From: Fusarium oxysporum f. sp. lycopersici 4287
Lineage: Eukaryota; Ascomycota; Sordariomycetes; Hypocreales; Nectriaceae
Reading direction: 5' to 3'
Length of the DNA: 64,000 nucleotides
Assembly (NCBI RefSeq): GCF_000149955.1
Contig: NC_030987.1
Coordinates: 3,131,138-3,195,137, forward strand
A model generated the notes under the pieces. That model searched no databases, had not been told where the DNA came from, and saw nothing but the letters and a program-made list of their open reading frames with translations. Each line of letters starts with the position of its first letter. The stretch's first letter is position 1. Both the position numbers and the translations under genes were made by a program. Shown one piece after another: positions 10,401-23,100 of this stretch.

Positions 10401-12498
10401 TTATCGCCGCCGCTCAGGGTCATCGGGCTTGTCGATCAGACCGCCAATATCAACTCGGTTGGACCTTTCCTCGCGTGTCCGTGGCTGAGGCTGCTCTGGT
10501 CCTGGCTGAGCTCGAATTGGTGGGAGCTGAAAAGCTGCTTGAGGTCGATACACGCTTGCAGGGGGCAGTTCGCTTCGGGGAACATTATATGACGGGGGTC
10601 CTCCATACTCTGTATGACTTGGTGATGCAGCATACGAAGTTGAACCCGCCCCAGCAGCAACTCCAGGATTTATGTTGGCAGGCAACTGTGTTGGGGGAAC
10701 AGCAGCCGGTCGAGATACCAGTGGGACTTCGTTGAATCGACTTCTGGGCATATCGAAGAGTGGCCCTGGCGGCACCGGTGTCCTGTACAGAGACTGTGGA
10801 GTTGGCGGCTGAGAACCATACGCATGCGAAGCCTCTCTGGTGGCAGGCGAAGAAGGTAAAGGGTACGCATGCCGGGGTGGTAAGCTCAGGACTATGACAA
10901 CGACGTAGATCGAGCCCTCCTTCTCGAGTCCGAGTCGAACGGGATACTGTCTCGGTTGTCCATCAGCAGCTCTGAAAGTTAGGTATTCATTTCGGTCGAG
11001 TTGGAAGCGTCCGATATCCTCTGCGCCAAACCCAAGTCCCTGGATGATATGGTCGAGTCGAGAAAGGATTGGGGGTAAATAGTTCGGCTCCTTCCGTGTT
11101 TGCTCCTCGATCAGTTGACTTCTAATCGACACAACTTTCTCCCTCTCCGAAGGAACAACGACATCCGCCAAGTTCTGTCCCTGGAGTTCCACATGGCCTA
11201 CAGCTTCCATAAAAGCTGGCGATGCCTTCGCAAAATCCATCTTCATGTTCAAGAAAGCAACAGGGTCTGCTCCTCGAGGCCCGATCGATAAAGGGGGTGG
11301 GAAAGTGGGAGCGTCCATATTGGGCCCTCGCTCAGGATATCTCGGATTCATATGTTCCCTATTATCAAATCATTAGCACTTCGACAAAATGCCAGTAAGT
11401 CACATCATCCGACTTACCCAGGTCCTATTGGAACGCCCGAAGGGTATATGCTCAATGGTCGCCTTGCTGTAGTATCTTGCGGATGAGGAAATCTGGATGG
11501 ATCATAGCGAGTTTCACGATCGTCTCTTAGTCGCGGTCGTCCTCTTTTCTTATGTTGAACATCCACGCATGATTCTTCCTTCCCATTCGTGATACATCTC
11601 GAACATGGACGTTGTGCTATGAATGTATTAGCGCTCCTTGCCCTTGCGAAGTTATATCAGAAGCGTATATCGATATGTGCATTCCGCTTGGCCATAGCCA
11701 AGGTATCGACAAGAGACCCAGCCGTGGACTGGCCAAGTTGGCATCATCTCTCAATCTTGGAGGATTCTTGAGCAAAGAAAGGGATTCCACAACATAACGT
11801 AAAGGAATAGGATCTCGAAAACATACCATCGCAGCTAATCACGAGTTAGTACAGCTAGTTCATATGGACACATAGAGGACCACTTACCGAAGATGCGCTC
11901 GTTTACAAGGGACACATGCAGAGGCCACATGACCTTTCGTTTTCCTCTGCGATTTTGGCGAAGTCATGGGCTGGTTCTCAACCACTGACGGGCGAACAGA
12001 TGACGTGTAAGACGAAGGTGCCCCAGGAATTCCTGGAGGAATATAACCAGATGACTGGGGCATAGATGGTCCCCCTGGTTGGATGTACGAAACAGGTCGA
12101 GGTACGATCTCTTCTGTCCTTCGATATGAAAACGGTGGTGCGTCTGGGGGCCCTGGTTGGAATAATCTAGGAAGCGCAGTCTGCATATTGGCAGGTCCTC
12201 GGCGATCAGTCGGTAATTGTTGATTTGAGTTGCCCCAGTAAGTGTCGGGCTGGCTAGAAGCTGAATAACCCGCTGGTGCTTGCCCTCGATCCCCAGCGTC
12301 TTGGGGCTGCTTCGGGGGGAGGGGCGGAGATCCTGACATGGGTGGAGAGGGATATGCTCGATATCGAGCAAAAGAGTCTTGCTCTGCGCTCTCGGATACC
12401 CAGGCCAGGTCTAAGGCAATTTGCGCCAGGTCTGAGATGCCGCGGCGTTGGCCGAGCGGGACGGAAGCTGAATCGGAGACGGATCCCTTGATGACCAT
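10401..12498 (-). CDS. Zn2Cys6 transcription factor with PAS-like domain
   Basis: CDS on minus: exons 11888..12498, 11827..11834, 11418..11616 and 10401..11358, giving 591 aa. Splicing yields a perfect binuclear zinc cluster: C195, C198, C205, C211, C214 and C223 (CX2CX6CX5CX2CX8C). It is followed by a basic KKRGRPRLRD stretch like an AT-hook. C205 and D206 come from an exon of only 8 nt. The N-terminal 190 residues are Pro/Ser/Gln-rich and probably disordered. Residues about 305-433 (from DPVAFLNMKMDF to SIYVVVIVLSLP) look like a PAS-type fold, followed by a disordered tail. The CX2CXRAHLXC core and PAS-like domain recall the Ert1/AcuK group of carbon-metabolism regulators, but I cannot assign orthology. 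The start is the first ATG after an in-frame stop. The CTGTAG just upstream could also be an acceptor for an upstream non-coding exon. Confidence 0.85.
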
Positions 12499-14100
12499 GA
12501 GGGCAAAGTTGCTACAGGATTAGTTGGCTGGACAGACAGGAACTCCAACCCTGAGCTAGAAACAACAAAGATACACTCTGGGTTTGTCGTCTTGATCTGT
12601 CTTTGCGATACAAGCAGATTTGATCTGAGCTAACTTCCAGTTGTCGTCAATGACCACCGGTCAAGATCTAGCTGACCTGGACAAAGAAGTATCTCTTGTT
12701 AAGCTCCAGGTGCAAATTCAACAGCTTCTTACCAGTCCGACAACCCCTTCTTTCGAGTTGCGAGCTGTAAGGTCGTTGTAGCTGATCTTGATGGAGAGGT
12801 GCCCCGCTTCTAAGATCTGCGGAGCTGAGGTGGCAGAGGAGCAGAAGTTACCAAGGGCATTCGAGATGATAGGCTGACGGTTGTGAAGGAACACTTCAAC
12901 GGTAGCGAGTCAGTGATCAAAGAAGCGACAAGCGAGTGCCAAAGCGAGGAGGCGTGAGACGAGATGCTGCACCGTGATACTACAAAGATGCGATCTTGGA
13001 GAGGTCCTGGTGATACAGCGTCAAGCCGTGCAGTTGGGAGGTCGAGACGGAAGCGGCCAACCGCAGATACTCAGGGCCGGAACCTAAGAGGCGGAACCGG
13101 GTGAGTAAGTATATTCGGGCCCCTTGCTGGCCGGGAGGCCGTGAACACAAGTGATCGGGCTGTGGACGGAGACTGTTCGGTGGCCTACGCTTGGTTTTTG
13201 TGAGACTATGTATGCAATAAAACCTTCTCTCTGAGTGGCAGCGCGACTGAGATGCAGCTTGGATGGATCAGGGTTGGTGACAGGGCAGTAGGACCCTGGT
13301 TCGGATTTTAGAGTGGCTGCTAAGTCAATCAAGGGTTCCGGTAGATTTCCATAACCAGAATTCTCCGCCTGCCTTGGTCTTTGTAATATGCGCCAGAAGA
13401 TCACCAGAGTGAGAGATTTGGCGCGGAAGCAATAAGACAGAATACGTGATGGTGATTGGGGCGTTATATCAGTTGGAAGTAGTGGTATAGGCGACGTAAT
13501 AGTGTGAACAAGCAGAAGCAATATTAGCTACAACCTTCTAGTCTTTGCTTCTCGCTGAGCACCGAGGGAGAGGTTCTTGTTAATCGGTGGAGGGTGCTCT
13601 TCAATTTTGATAGCGGGGGCGCAAGGCAAGATCAAGATGAACAAGGGCGGTCGAGGAAGACGCTGAATGGAGTGAGAGAGCCGCCGTAGTCAAGTCGGGC
13701 TCGCGCCGACTGGCTGGGTTAGATATCGGCTGTCCCGAATGAACGGAATTGAGAGAGAAGGGCAACAAAGACAAGCAACGAGCATGTCCATTGAAGCAGT
13801 AACAAGTTCTGTATCTGTATCTGTACCTGTACCTGAGCAAGGAGAAAGCAGGGACAAGGATGAAGTCGAGAACGTTAAGTCCAAAACAGAAGCCTACGCC
13901 TGAGACCAAAACTAAGACTCAGACGAAAGACAGAGATGTAAATGTAAATGCAGGTGTTAACAAACTTGACCTGGTACGATACTGGAGTCTTGTCTTGTCG
14001 AGTAAGGGCCCGCGCAATGGGACAGCCCAGCCGAGTCCAGTCCAGTCCAAGCAAGCTAGACTAGGGCCCTGAGTGTATACTTCAGGGCTTGTGGAGATAG
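12499..14100. promoter_or_regulatory. Probable promoter and 5' leader of the Zn2Cys6 regulator
   Basis: No coding region is supported here. The stretch lies directly upstream of the minus-strand regulator and contains short repeat-like patches: a hexamer run (CTGTAT/CTGTAC, about 13809-13834), AATGTA repeats near 13940 and TCCAG repeats near 14036-14049. These are common in long fungal leaders. Extent and function are inference from position. Confidence 0.35.
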
Positions 14101-17100
14101 TCTTGGTGGCCCGTTATGAAGGTTGTCGAGACCTCAACGCCCGGCCGGGGGGGGAGGGGTGCGACAAGGAAAACCCTGAGAACCCAGCAAACCTGACCCA
14201 ACCAGCACCTTGGTGCCAACTTGCTTGGTAACCCTACAACGGTGTAAGTCAAGAAGGACACATGATTTACATATGTGCGTTCGTGGCCAAGGATCATGGT
14301 AGTCAGCCAAACTACAAAGTTCAAACTAGGGTATGGACGTTTGTTTGATTGTTGGTTATTGAGCAGCATGCGAGTGATTACAGAACTCGAAAGCACTTTT
14401 TGTCGAAACCCATGACATACTTTGTCCAGGAAATCCGGAAACACCACAGCTCACGACCAAGATAAGCCACTGTGAAGTCATTTGTGGAAGCTCAAAGAAT
14501 GATAGACTCTCAGGAACCATTGGGACAGGGCGAGTGGCCAGTCGAAGAAAGTCGAGTGAGGGCAGAAAGGCATTGGCCAATTGATGGCCCATGGGCCACA
14601 GCAAGTGGGCTGAGTTGTAGTTAATTGATCGTGCCCTTCACGATGTTCGTGGCTGGGAGCTTCAGACCCCAAGAGAATCCAAGTGTCGACCTCATATTAC
14701 TAGTAGATCTGATCTGTTCCGCCCTTGAATAGACATTTAACGTCGACGCTGTGCATCGCATATCAGTTGCGCAAATACAGTGTAGTTCATTGCACGCGGA
14801 TGTGCACAGGAAGGCCAAGGTGGAGCTCGTATGCGACTGGCTCACAAACTTGTCCTCTGTCGATAATAAACATGATTGATAGGGACAAATTCAGGTACCG
14901 AAAGCTCCAAGTCTCGCAAGCTTCACGGGTTGGCCGCAATACGGGGTGTTAATTACACTATCCCTTCAGGGCGTGTATGTTAGCGGTGGCTTTAGTTCAT
15001 GTTGTTGGCGTTCATGACTGGTGCTCTTGGTGGACTTAGGGTTTCCAGTACAGGTAGTGTTTAAACTGAAGGCAAAGCCACGTTGTGAAAATCGGTAGCG
15101 ATTGTTCGGCCGGTGCTCCGAATTAACGAGGCCATTCATGATGCCTGCGACTGCAATAGGAACTAACTGAGGTACGGATACAGAGAGGCCTGTCGTCCTG
15201 ATACTGGGGTATGGACGGAGAAAACTCAGGGGCGCAGGGCCGAGGTTGCAGCTAGGGTTTCCTGAAAACGGGGGCCAAGTAATAGATGGTGATGCAAGAA
15301 ACAGTGGCCAAGCAAGATGAGATGCGGGTTGGGCCTGTACAAAATGGAGGTCGGGAGTTTTCCGCTCCATGCCTCGCTTATTAGTATCTTGTGAGGCTTG
15401 TCTGAACATAGTTGACGCTTTATTAACCCACTAGGTACTGTATCACCGTGATAGGAGAAGGATAGAGCGCCGTTTGGGGTTTGGGGCGATGGCGATCCAA
15501 GCGATATTGGCTCAGACAAGTTTAGCTTTATTGTTCCGGCCGGCAACGTTCAACGTCCATCAGCCCTCAAACAAGCCCCAGTGGCCTGGGATATCGGACC
15601 CTGGGGCATGGGACACCTAGCCCCCAGGCTAGTATCGCGAATCTAGCCAGACATAGCGACAGCGACGGGCGGCGCGGAAGACGAGGAAAAGGTGGCTGGA
15701 CCCTCACAGGAACATGACATGGCCAAGGAGCCAGGTGCTAGGCGCTAGGTGCTTTGGTTGTACTGTGGCAGGTGGTCTTGATCCCTGAAATAGAGAAGAT
15801 TTGGTGTAGATTGCTCTTCGTCAATACTTACGTCACAATTCTCATGGCAGATAGATTAGTAGCTTGTAAGTGTTGTGATATCGCCGTGACATGTAGAGGC
15901 CTCACTCATACCTTGTTCGCCTCTTTCCCTTGGTGAAGCTTGTAGACAGGAATCAAGAGACAGGGCCCACTTGAGGGAAGCGCCTTCTGGTTGACACGGG
16001 GCCTTGTCATTGTTCTCTACAACAGGTAATTGCATCCATGGCAGCTGGGTTTGCTAACCCAGTCACTTTTCGAGGTCGTGCTTACCTCCAACTTAGATTG
16101 GAAGGAACCTACCTAAGGTAACTACCTAGTCAGCTCAACTCCAACCATGGCCGGCGCCGATTAGCTTTTTCTAACCTTTGTTTGATATCGCAGTCTCTTC
16201 ATGTGTAGGTACAAACATTCTTCTCCTATTGCCTCCCAATAAACAGTGCATCGAAATACTGACGTTACAGCATGCCGAGAAATCCAGGCGCGTAATGCCG
16301 TGAGATCTGGTGTCAGGGTGCAAGGTTTAGCCCCAGTCAGTTGTACCACGTATGATCCCTGTCCTCTAGTTCTTCAACAATACGTTTTCGACTCGAGACT
16401 CGCTCATGCCTAGGAGCCGGATCACAACATGGTGAGCAACACAAGACGATACGCCGCATCGACTCCCACTATCTTGTGGGGGCATCCTTTTCTTCTGCAA
16501 CCGAGCACATGATCCAGGGGATCGTTGATGACGCATCACAGGTTCGAAGACTCCGAGCCAGTGCTATTAGGAACATCCCGAGTCGATAAGGTGGCTAGGG
16601 TGGCAGTCCGGCCCGTGACGAGGGACACTCAGATCTCACTATAAGGTGCTATGCAGACGTTCAACTCACAGGTACGGAGTAGATACTTCGATGATACAGA
16701 CATAGGCCCTCACAAATGATCCAGATGCACTTGCCTATCAATAAAGTCAGAGCAGGCTTTATTTTATGATGGTCAAACATGCTAGCTGTGGCTTCACATC
16801 ATCTTCGGAGTGCAAGCAGCTCTTCAGGCTCCCTCTGCTAGCAGATTTCTTCCCCCCACTATGCAGCTGTCACTGCCAGGTGCATAGTGTCAGGTTGGAA
16901 AGCTCTGGGCGGGCCTTCATTTCAATTAGCTACAGCGTGAAGGGAAACATCCGAACCTGGCTGCCTCAGTCGTCTGGTCTTCTCGACACCCTGTCTTCCT
17001 TTCCAGCTGTTGTATGGAGTCGCTTCGAAACTGACTCGAGTTGTGTGGTTTGGCGTCTAATCAAGTTTTCATGACGTTGCTGTTGACTACTGCAGCCTTT

Positions 17101-20100
17101 AATAAACGGCTGACTACTGGCTAGTGCGATCCCACCGACCACTCCGAGTTCCATCAGGTAGGTATTGCGCAGGAATACATCTGGACCCTACACTGCGCAC
17201 ACAGGAAAAGGAGCAGTCCGTACCATCTAGTGAATGCAACAGTACCATCGTGGACACATACGCAGACAAATTTTCCGTCTTGGTGAGCGCTAGATCTTTA
17301 ATCGTTGAGCTTGATTTGCGGTGATGGCGGCCCCGACAGATAAATACCCTTGTCGCTCAAGCGGGCCAAGCATGGCATGCGCATGGCATACGGGATGAGC
17401 CATGTTGCTTATGGGCACCAGTGCATATTATCGCATCTTGTCGACGTCTGCGGCCATGATTAAATCTCCGGTTCCAAGGATGTTTTGCGCCGCCGCCGCC
17501 GCCGTCACTAATTTTCGACGTCGTTGTCGTGCCTCTACATCGGCACTCCTCCTCCGAGCGGCCGCTCCTCACTATCACCCCAGAAAGTCACATTACAACC
17601 ATGCAAGCTCGATGAAGACGGAGAATCGTTTGCACAGTCTCAATACACACAAACGAGACAAAGTTGTATTATGTATGGAGGAGAGTGTATTGGCTGTAGT
17701 ACCTTTGGTCATAATTTTAGCTCAAGGTGTGGCACAACGGACTGCTTCTGGAATCTCGTCTAAAGCTCGATTAATATGTCGAATTGGCATATTGACCTCC
17801 CACGCCATACAACAGAAGAGGGTCACGCAGCTATATTGCAACAGGGTCTCACTCTATGCATGCTATAATTTGCCAAAACTTGGGGCGTAGTTCTTCTAAT
17901 CGCCTCGGGGTATGTTCTCCTGGCTGGATGGCAGTGTAATGGTTCTGATACCAACTGACTATGTTCGGGGAGATTCAAGCTTCAGGGAAATTTATATTTG
18001 GTGACATGTCACTTGGCCTTGACTGCAGTAAGCGAGTCTGTGTTGGGCCTAGTTGCGACCGTTATGTCAGACCAGCTCTGGCCCAATGGCTAAAAATCCC
18101 CCGAGCCAAAGTCTGGCCCCTACCAGTTACCCCTAGTTTCTTGGTCATGACAACCATGGCGCCTAAGCAAAGATGCCACGGCTAACAAAAATGGTTGGAA
18201 GACTGACGATACATCGAAACTGGCTAATGGTCATTACTTGGCTAGGAGCCCAAAACTAGTCGTCGTTATGTCCACTTGCACGCGATCAGTACGAGATGTT
18301 CCTATCCGTGGTAGTCAATGACATACAGTCAATGTCTGATGTCTTCTGATTCAACACGAGATGAATCAAGACAAAGCTGAAAATGCCTCGATTTACAACA
18401 ATATTGAGGGAGGGGGGACAATTACGAACGCTCTGGCAGTTCTTGTTCAGCTCAGACCCCGAAACTCGTGTGATCTATCATACAAGGTCTAGAAACGCTC
18501 ACGAGGCAGGGATAGATACATGGACCAAAACCCTCTTCTCTTCTCTACTGCATGCAGCAGGGAGCTCTTTCAGAACTCGGGCATCGCCTGAGATCCACTA
18601 CTTTGATCGTATCTGGCTTGACTCTTGTGGCAAACACATCTGATGCCACATATACTCCGAAGGTAGATGAGGAAGAAAAAGCATAGTTTGTAGAGATCGA
18701 CTGTCTATTCATGCAGCTTACTGGGGAAGTACCTTGTGGTCCAGAACATGTTGGTAATGGTTTGTTGACTGCTAGACACCAACAGTTGTGCCATTGTGGT
18801 AAAACCACGAGGGCTACATTGCTCCAGGCACCCCTGGCAGCAACCTCTAACAAGCCACGAACCAAATGCTGGGATATGGCTTCACGATGCGTATGTATGC
18901 ATTTACAAGTCCCTTTCTTACATGATCCAGAACCGGTAGGCAATGACGAAGTTGGTTGGTGGGCAAGGTTCAAGCCACGATCGTCATATCAAGCCGTCAA
19001 ATACTTCGTCCAGAGCCCAACGCCATCAATTTTCCCCTGGAACATTTATTGGCGTGTCTAGGGATGATGGCAGGCGCTATGTCTATATTTGGGAGCTTTC
19101 AAGCTCAGGTCTAGGTTGTTTCTCGTTTTTATTCCTTACTTCTCCAATCGCGCCGACAGGATGAATAACGGTCGACCCCTGTTCAGCTGTTAACCCCACG
19201 ACGGACCTGACAAGCATGGTGGTGTGGTATGTATGTCGGCCAAGCCTTGAAAGAGTACCTAGCCAAGTAGGTAGGGGCCTCTCGGTATGCTGGAGTCTAG
19301 CCCTCACTATTGAGACATGGGAGGCTGCTAGGCCATGTCTAGCAGGCTTGATGGGACGAGTCACGTCCTCACCGTAGGTCTTAATTGCAAAGAGGCTGAA
19401 GCAGTAAAGTCAACACTGCCGGTTTTCTTGAGTGTCTCACCCACACAACAACAGCCTTAGAAATGGGTAAGAGTTGGCCGATAGGATCAGGCAGAGCCCA
19501 TTCCCATCGGGTTTTCCAATCCAGACTCGCCCCTCTTCTGAGTCACCATATCTCGCTGTTGGCTTTATTCATACACCCAGCGCAATCCATTGCCCAATTG
19601 CCAAGGCGGGCTGGCTCGATGCTTCGGCTCTGTTCCTGAAAGAAATCTCCGGGAAGGTTATTCGTATAAAAAAAAAAGTGGCACTACCGGCAGGATGGTT
19701 CGGTGTGGATATCGGTGGCGGCGACGGAGGCTGTTAATAAGCTAGCGAAGCGGTGGTCAAGCTATCGGGCAATTGTGCTGGCTGTGACGTTGGCATGCAG
19801 CAGTACCGTTTCTTCTGACTCGGTTTGGCTTCGAGTTTAAAAAGCGTTGATTGGACGTGAAAGGTTATAGCACATTGGGAAGGGAGACCATTGCATCGAT
19901 CCAAGTTCTCGGTACAGAACATGGCGGTTCATCCCTTCAAGTTGCGACGCCCCCTACCGACGCAAAGGTTATCACATCTGACTAGCGATGCTTCCCGTGT
20001 GAATCTCAGACAGGAAAAGCAAGTCAGGGTGTGACCATTGCGACGGAGGCAGAAGAAGGGGCGCAATGCGATGCGATGCAAGGCAATGCAATGCAAGCTC

Positions 20101-23100
20101 TGCTTCTGTTCTTCAACTTTGGGAGTTTCATGACGCGGATGTTGTCGGACATGGTAGGCGTGTGTGGCACACCGGTGTAAGACACCTGCTGAAGAAATGC
20201 TCCTATCGTGGCAAAATAAAAGGTCTGGAACGTCCAAAGAAATACGGTTCAGTCACCATTGAGCATGGGCACTTAGCCTGCCAAGCCATGTCTTTGGTGC
20301 TGCCCAATGAGTCGGAAGTCCACCACCAAAGAACCAGAAAAGTTGCGAGGGATGAGGGCATTTCGATCAAGCAGGGCAGCTCCACCACAGAAGGACGGCG
20401 AGACGGGCACCCCGTCATTGGATGATAGCCTGATTTATTATGTATGTTCCTTGACAGGGATTGTGTTCGTTTTTCTGCGTGTGCAGCCCGCAATGCTACC
20501 CTACACTGCATTTGCTAGAGACAAATTCTCCTTGAGTCTCGGTGCGACAACCTGCACATCGAAAGAGGCGCCGGATGCGAGATGCGTGTGTAAATATGCT
20601 GGGTACACAGCATGAGATCGTCAGATCTCATCAGAGCGACACACTTCAAGGGACAAATAAGAACCCTCGGAAAGGCATGAGGCGCCCGGGCATATATCGA
20701 TCTGCAATTGAACGAACACAATCCCAACTAGTGGTGAACTATACAGATCCATACAAGATCACGTAGCTTCCGAAGCATATCGCTGGTGGATAATAGCGAA
20801 AATAATAGTATGGACAGGGATGAAGGTGAATATCAGATAGAGCTGAAACTCGAGACAGATAATATCACAATGCTGACCTGCTATAGCCTACCACTTTACT
20901 TCATGAGCTAACAGACATCGAAAGAAAAAGTAGGACTTCTTTTCTAAGTCATAAAAAAGACTTAGGTAAGTTTAGTGCACCTTCGCATGCCTTTAGATCA
21001 GTTAATTTTGGCACCGTAGCTTAACATCGCAAGTTTTCTTGCTCCCTGGGGATTGCCAAGTGCTCTTGGTTCTTTCCTAGGTACCCGATGATAGCAGGAG
21101 TACCTTAGCTTGTCCGAGAAGGAGCAGACGGCAGGAGCCAATACATAGGTACAATGGATATCAAATACGAGGTGGGTGGGGGGTCTAGTCTAGGCCTTCC
21201 ATGCTGTAATTACCAACTCGGAGCCCTTTTGCTCTTCCAGCACCATCGGAATGTCTCTTCAATTTGATCATACCATCTATATCCTTTACCAATGTTAGAC
21301 CGAGTGATACCATAGGATTAGAACCTGAGAACCAGCCGTATGGACAGCTTATTAGCGTCTGATCCGATCGGCAGTGCCAAAGAAAAACGGCTTACGACCT
21401 TGCAGATAATCAATCAATCAATCAATCAACCCACCCGCTTGCCTGATCAGGCGGGGAAATGTGAAAACGCGCCTTGCATCACTCAGCGACAGCAGGGAAC
21501 CCTAACCCAGAACTAAATCACCAAAGAGCCATGAGCCTGACCTCTCGTTGGTCCCTTCAGAGAGATACGTCCGCACCCTATCAGTTGGCCTACCAAGCCA
21601 ACGGTCAGGTTTAGCAACGTGCGGAAATTAGCAACCGCCAGCAATGGAGAAGCACCAGCAACCACCAGCCTGATCCTTGCTTGCGATGATGGCACTGCAG
21701 ATCATGTATCGGACAGTATCATCGCTCGTACGGGCTGCTACCACTAGGGTCTTTTATTTCAGAATGCCGTAAAGCGGAGATTTAGCACGAGACCAGACGT
21801 TGACCATCATCTTCTTTCAGCTTGCCAGTGCCGCTACCAAAGGCCTCCAATGCCGTGCCTGCTCATCCCCAACATTTTCAACTTGACTCTGAGAATTTTC
21901 CGACATCCTTGAGGCCGCAACCAGCCAACCACATCCTATCCAGACTACTTCGGTGTGGCGTTCAGCCAAAGGCATACATGGGGATTTGACAGCGATGGCA
22001 CAGTCCTCATGTTGGCTCTCCCGGCTTTAGGGTATCTACTAGGATAAGGCAAGGTCAGTCCCTGCAATGATACGCGCCTCTTGGGAAGGAAGCTCGTGGA
22101 CACTTCGGGTAGGGGACGGACACATGGCAGTGGACCCCCGTCCGCCTCTCCACATGAGCAAGCAAACCAACCTCATCAGCGGCCCTAATCACAGTGTAGT
22201 AGTTACAGGACAGGGTAGTTACAACATTGACCACACTCGAAGGCAGACTTTTACTGTAGCGATTACAGGACCAGGAGATGTCGCTTGTCATCGAACTACC
22301 CTCTTGGGCCGGCCGCAGCATGCCAAACCATCGACCTGCTACTTATGGGCCTGAGCCACGGACTTGATAACCATCAAAGTCTATGTCCAACGCCTTCGAT
22401 ACGGCACAAAAAAAAAGTAACTTTTCATGCAGCTCGTGGGAGCGCTATTGCGGCTATAGCCAACTTGATGTCGTCCATCGTACGACTCCAAGAGTCGCGA
22501 CCACAGTCTGTTTTGCCCATGGATCCAAGACACTGCAGCTCAACGAGAGCTGTTGTGGCTTTTCTCACACACCTGCTTCTATTGGTGCCCCATCCCCGCA
22601 AAATGGTAGCTAATGACTGAACTGTAAACACCATCAGTGTCATGAGCCATTCCATTTCTAGGATCCGTCTATTTCATCTCACTTATGTTTGAAACCCTCA
22701 ACCAAGATTCGATTATGTGCCCGGCAGCTTGAGCGGGCCCCTCTCCCTGGCACGGCCCTTTGACACTTTGGGCAGAGCCGAGCCGAGTCCGCTATGAGGA
22801 TGAAGTTCCAGCAGGCTGGCTGCCAGCTACTGTACGATCATCTGGGGGTGCCATTCATCTCATCAGACCCTGTCGACCAGGGGTCTGGGCTTCTTGAGAG
22901 ACGATTAGCATGAGGAAAACATAACTGACAGGCTCAGAATGTTCTTTGTCGGCGTCGATATTCTTGCCCACGATGTGATGTTTATCAGTTTCAACATGGC
23001 TTGCTCAAGCTGGGACTCTTCTTGAACAGAGTGTTCGGCCCGTCGTCAGCCTTGACCACGACGGCTGGTGCCGTCGTGCTCTGATAGGGGCAGCGCTAGT

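Noticed and set aside
17402..17890. 162-codon open frame on plus in the large gap
   Set aside because: Includes a low-complexity Ala run from a GCC repeat, shows no motif, and overlaps other equally open frames.
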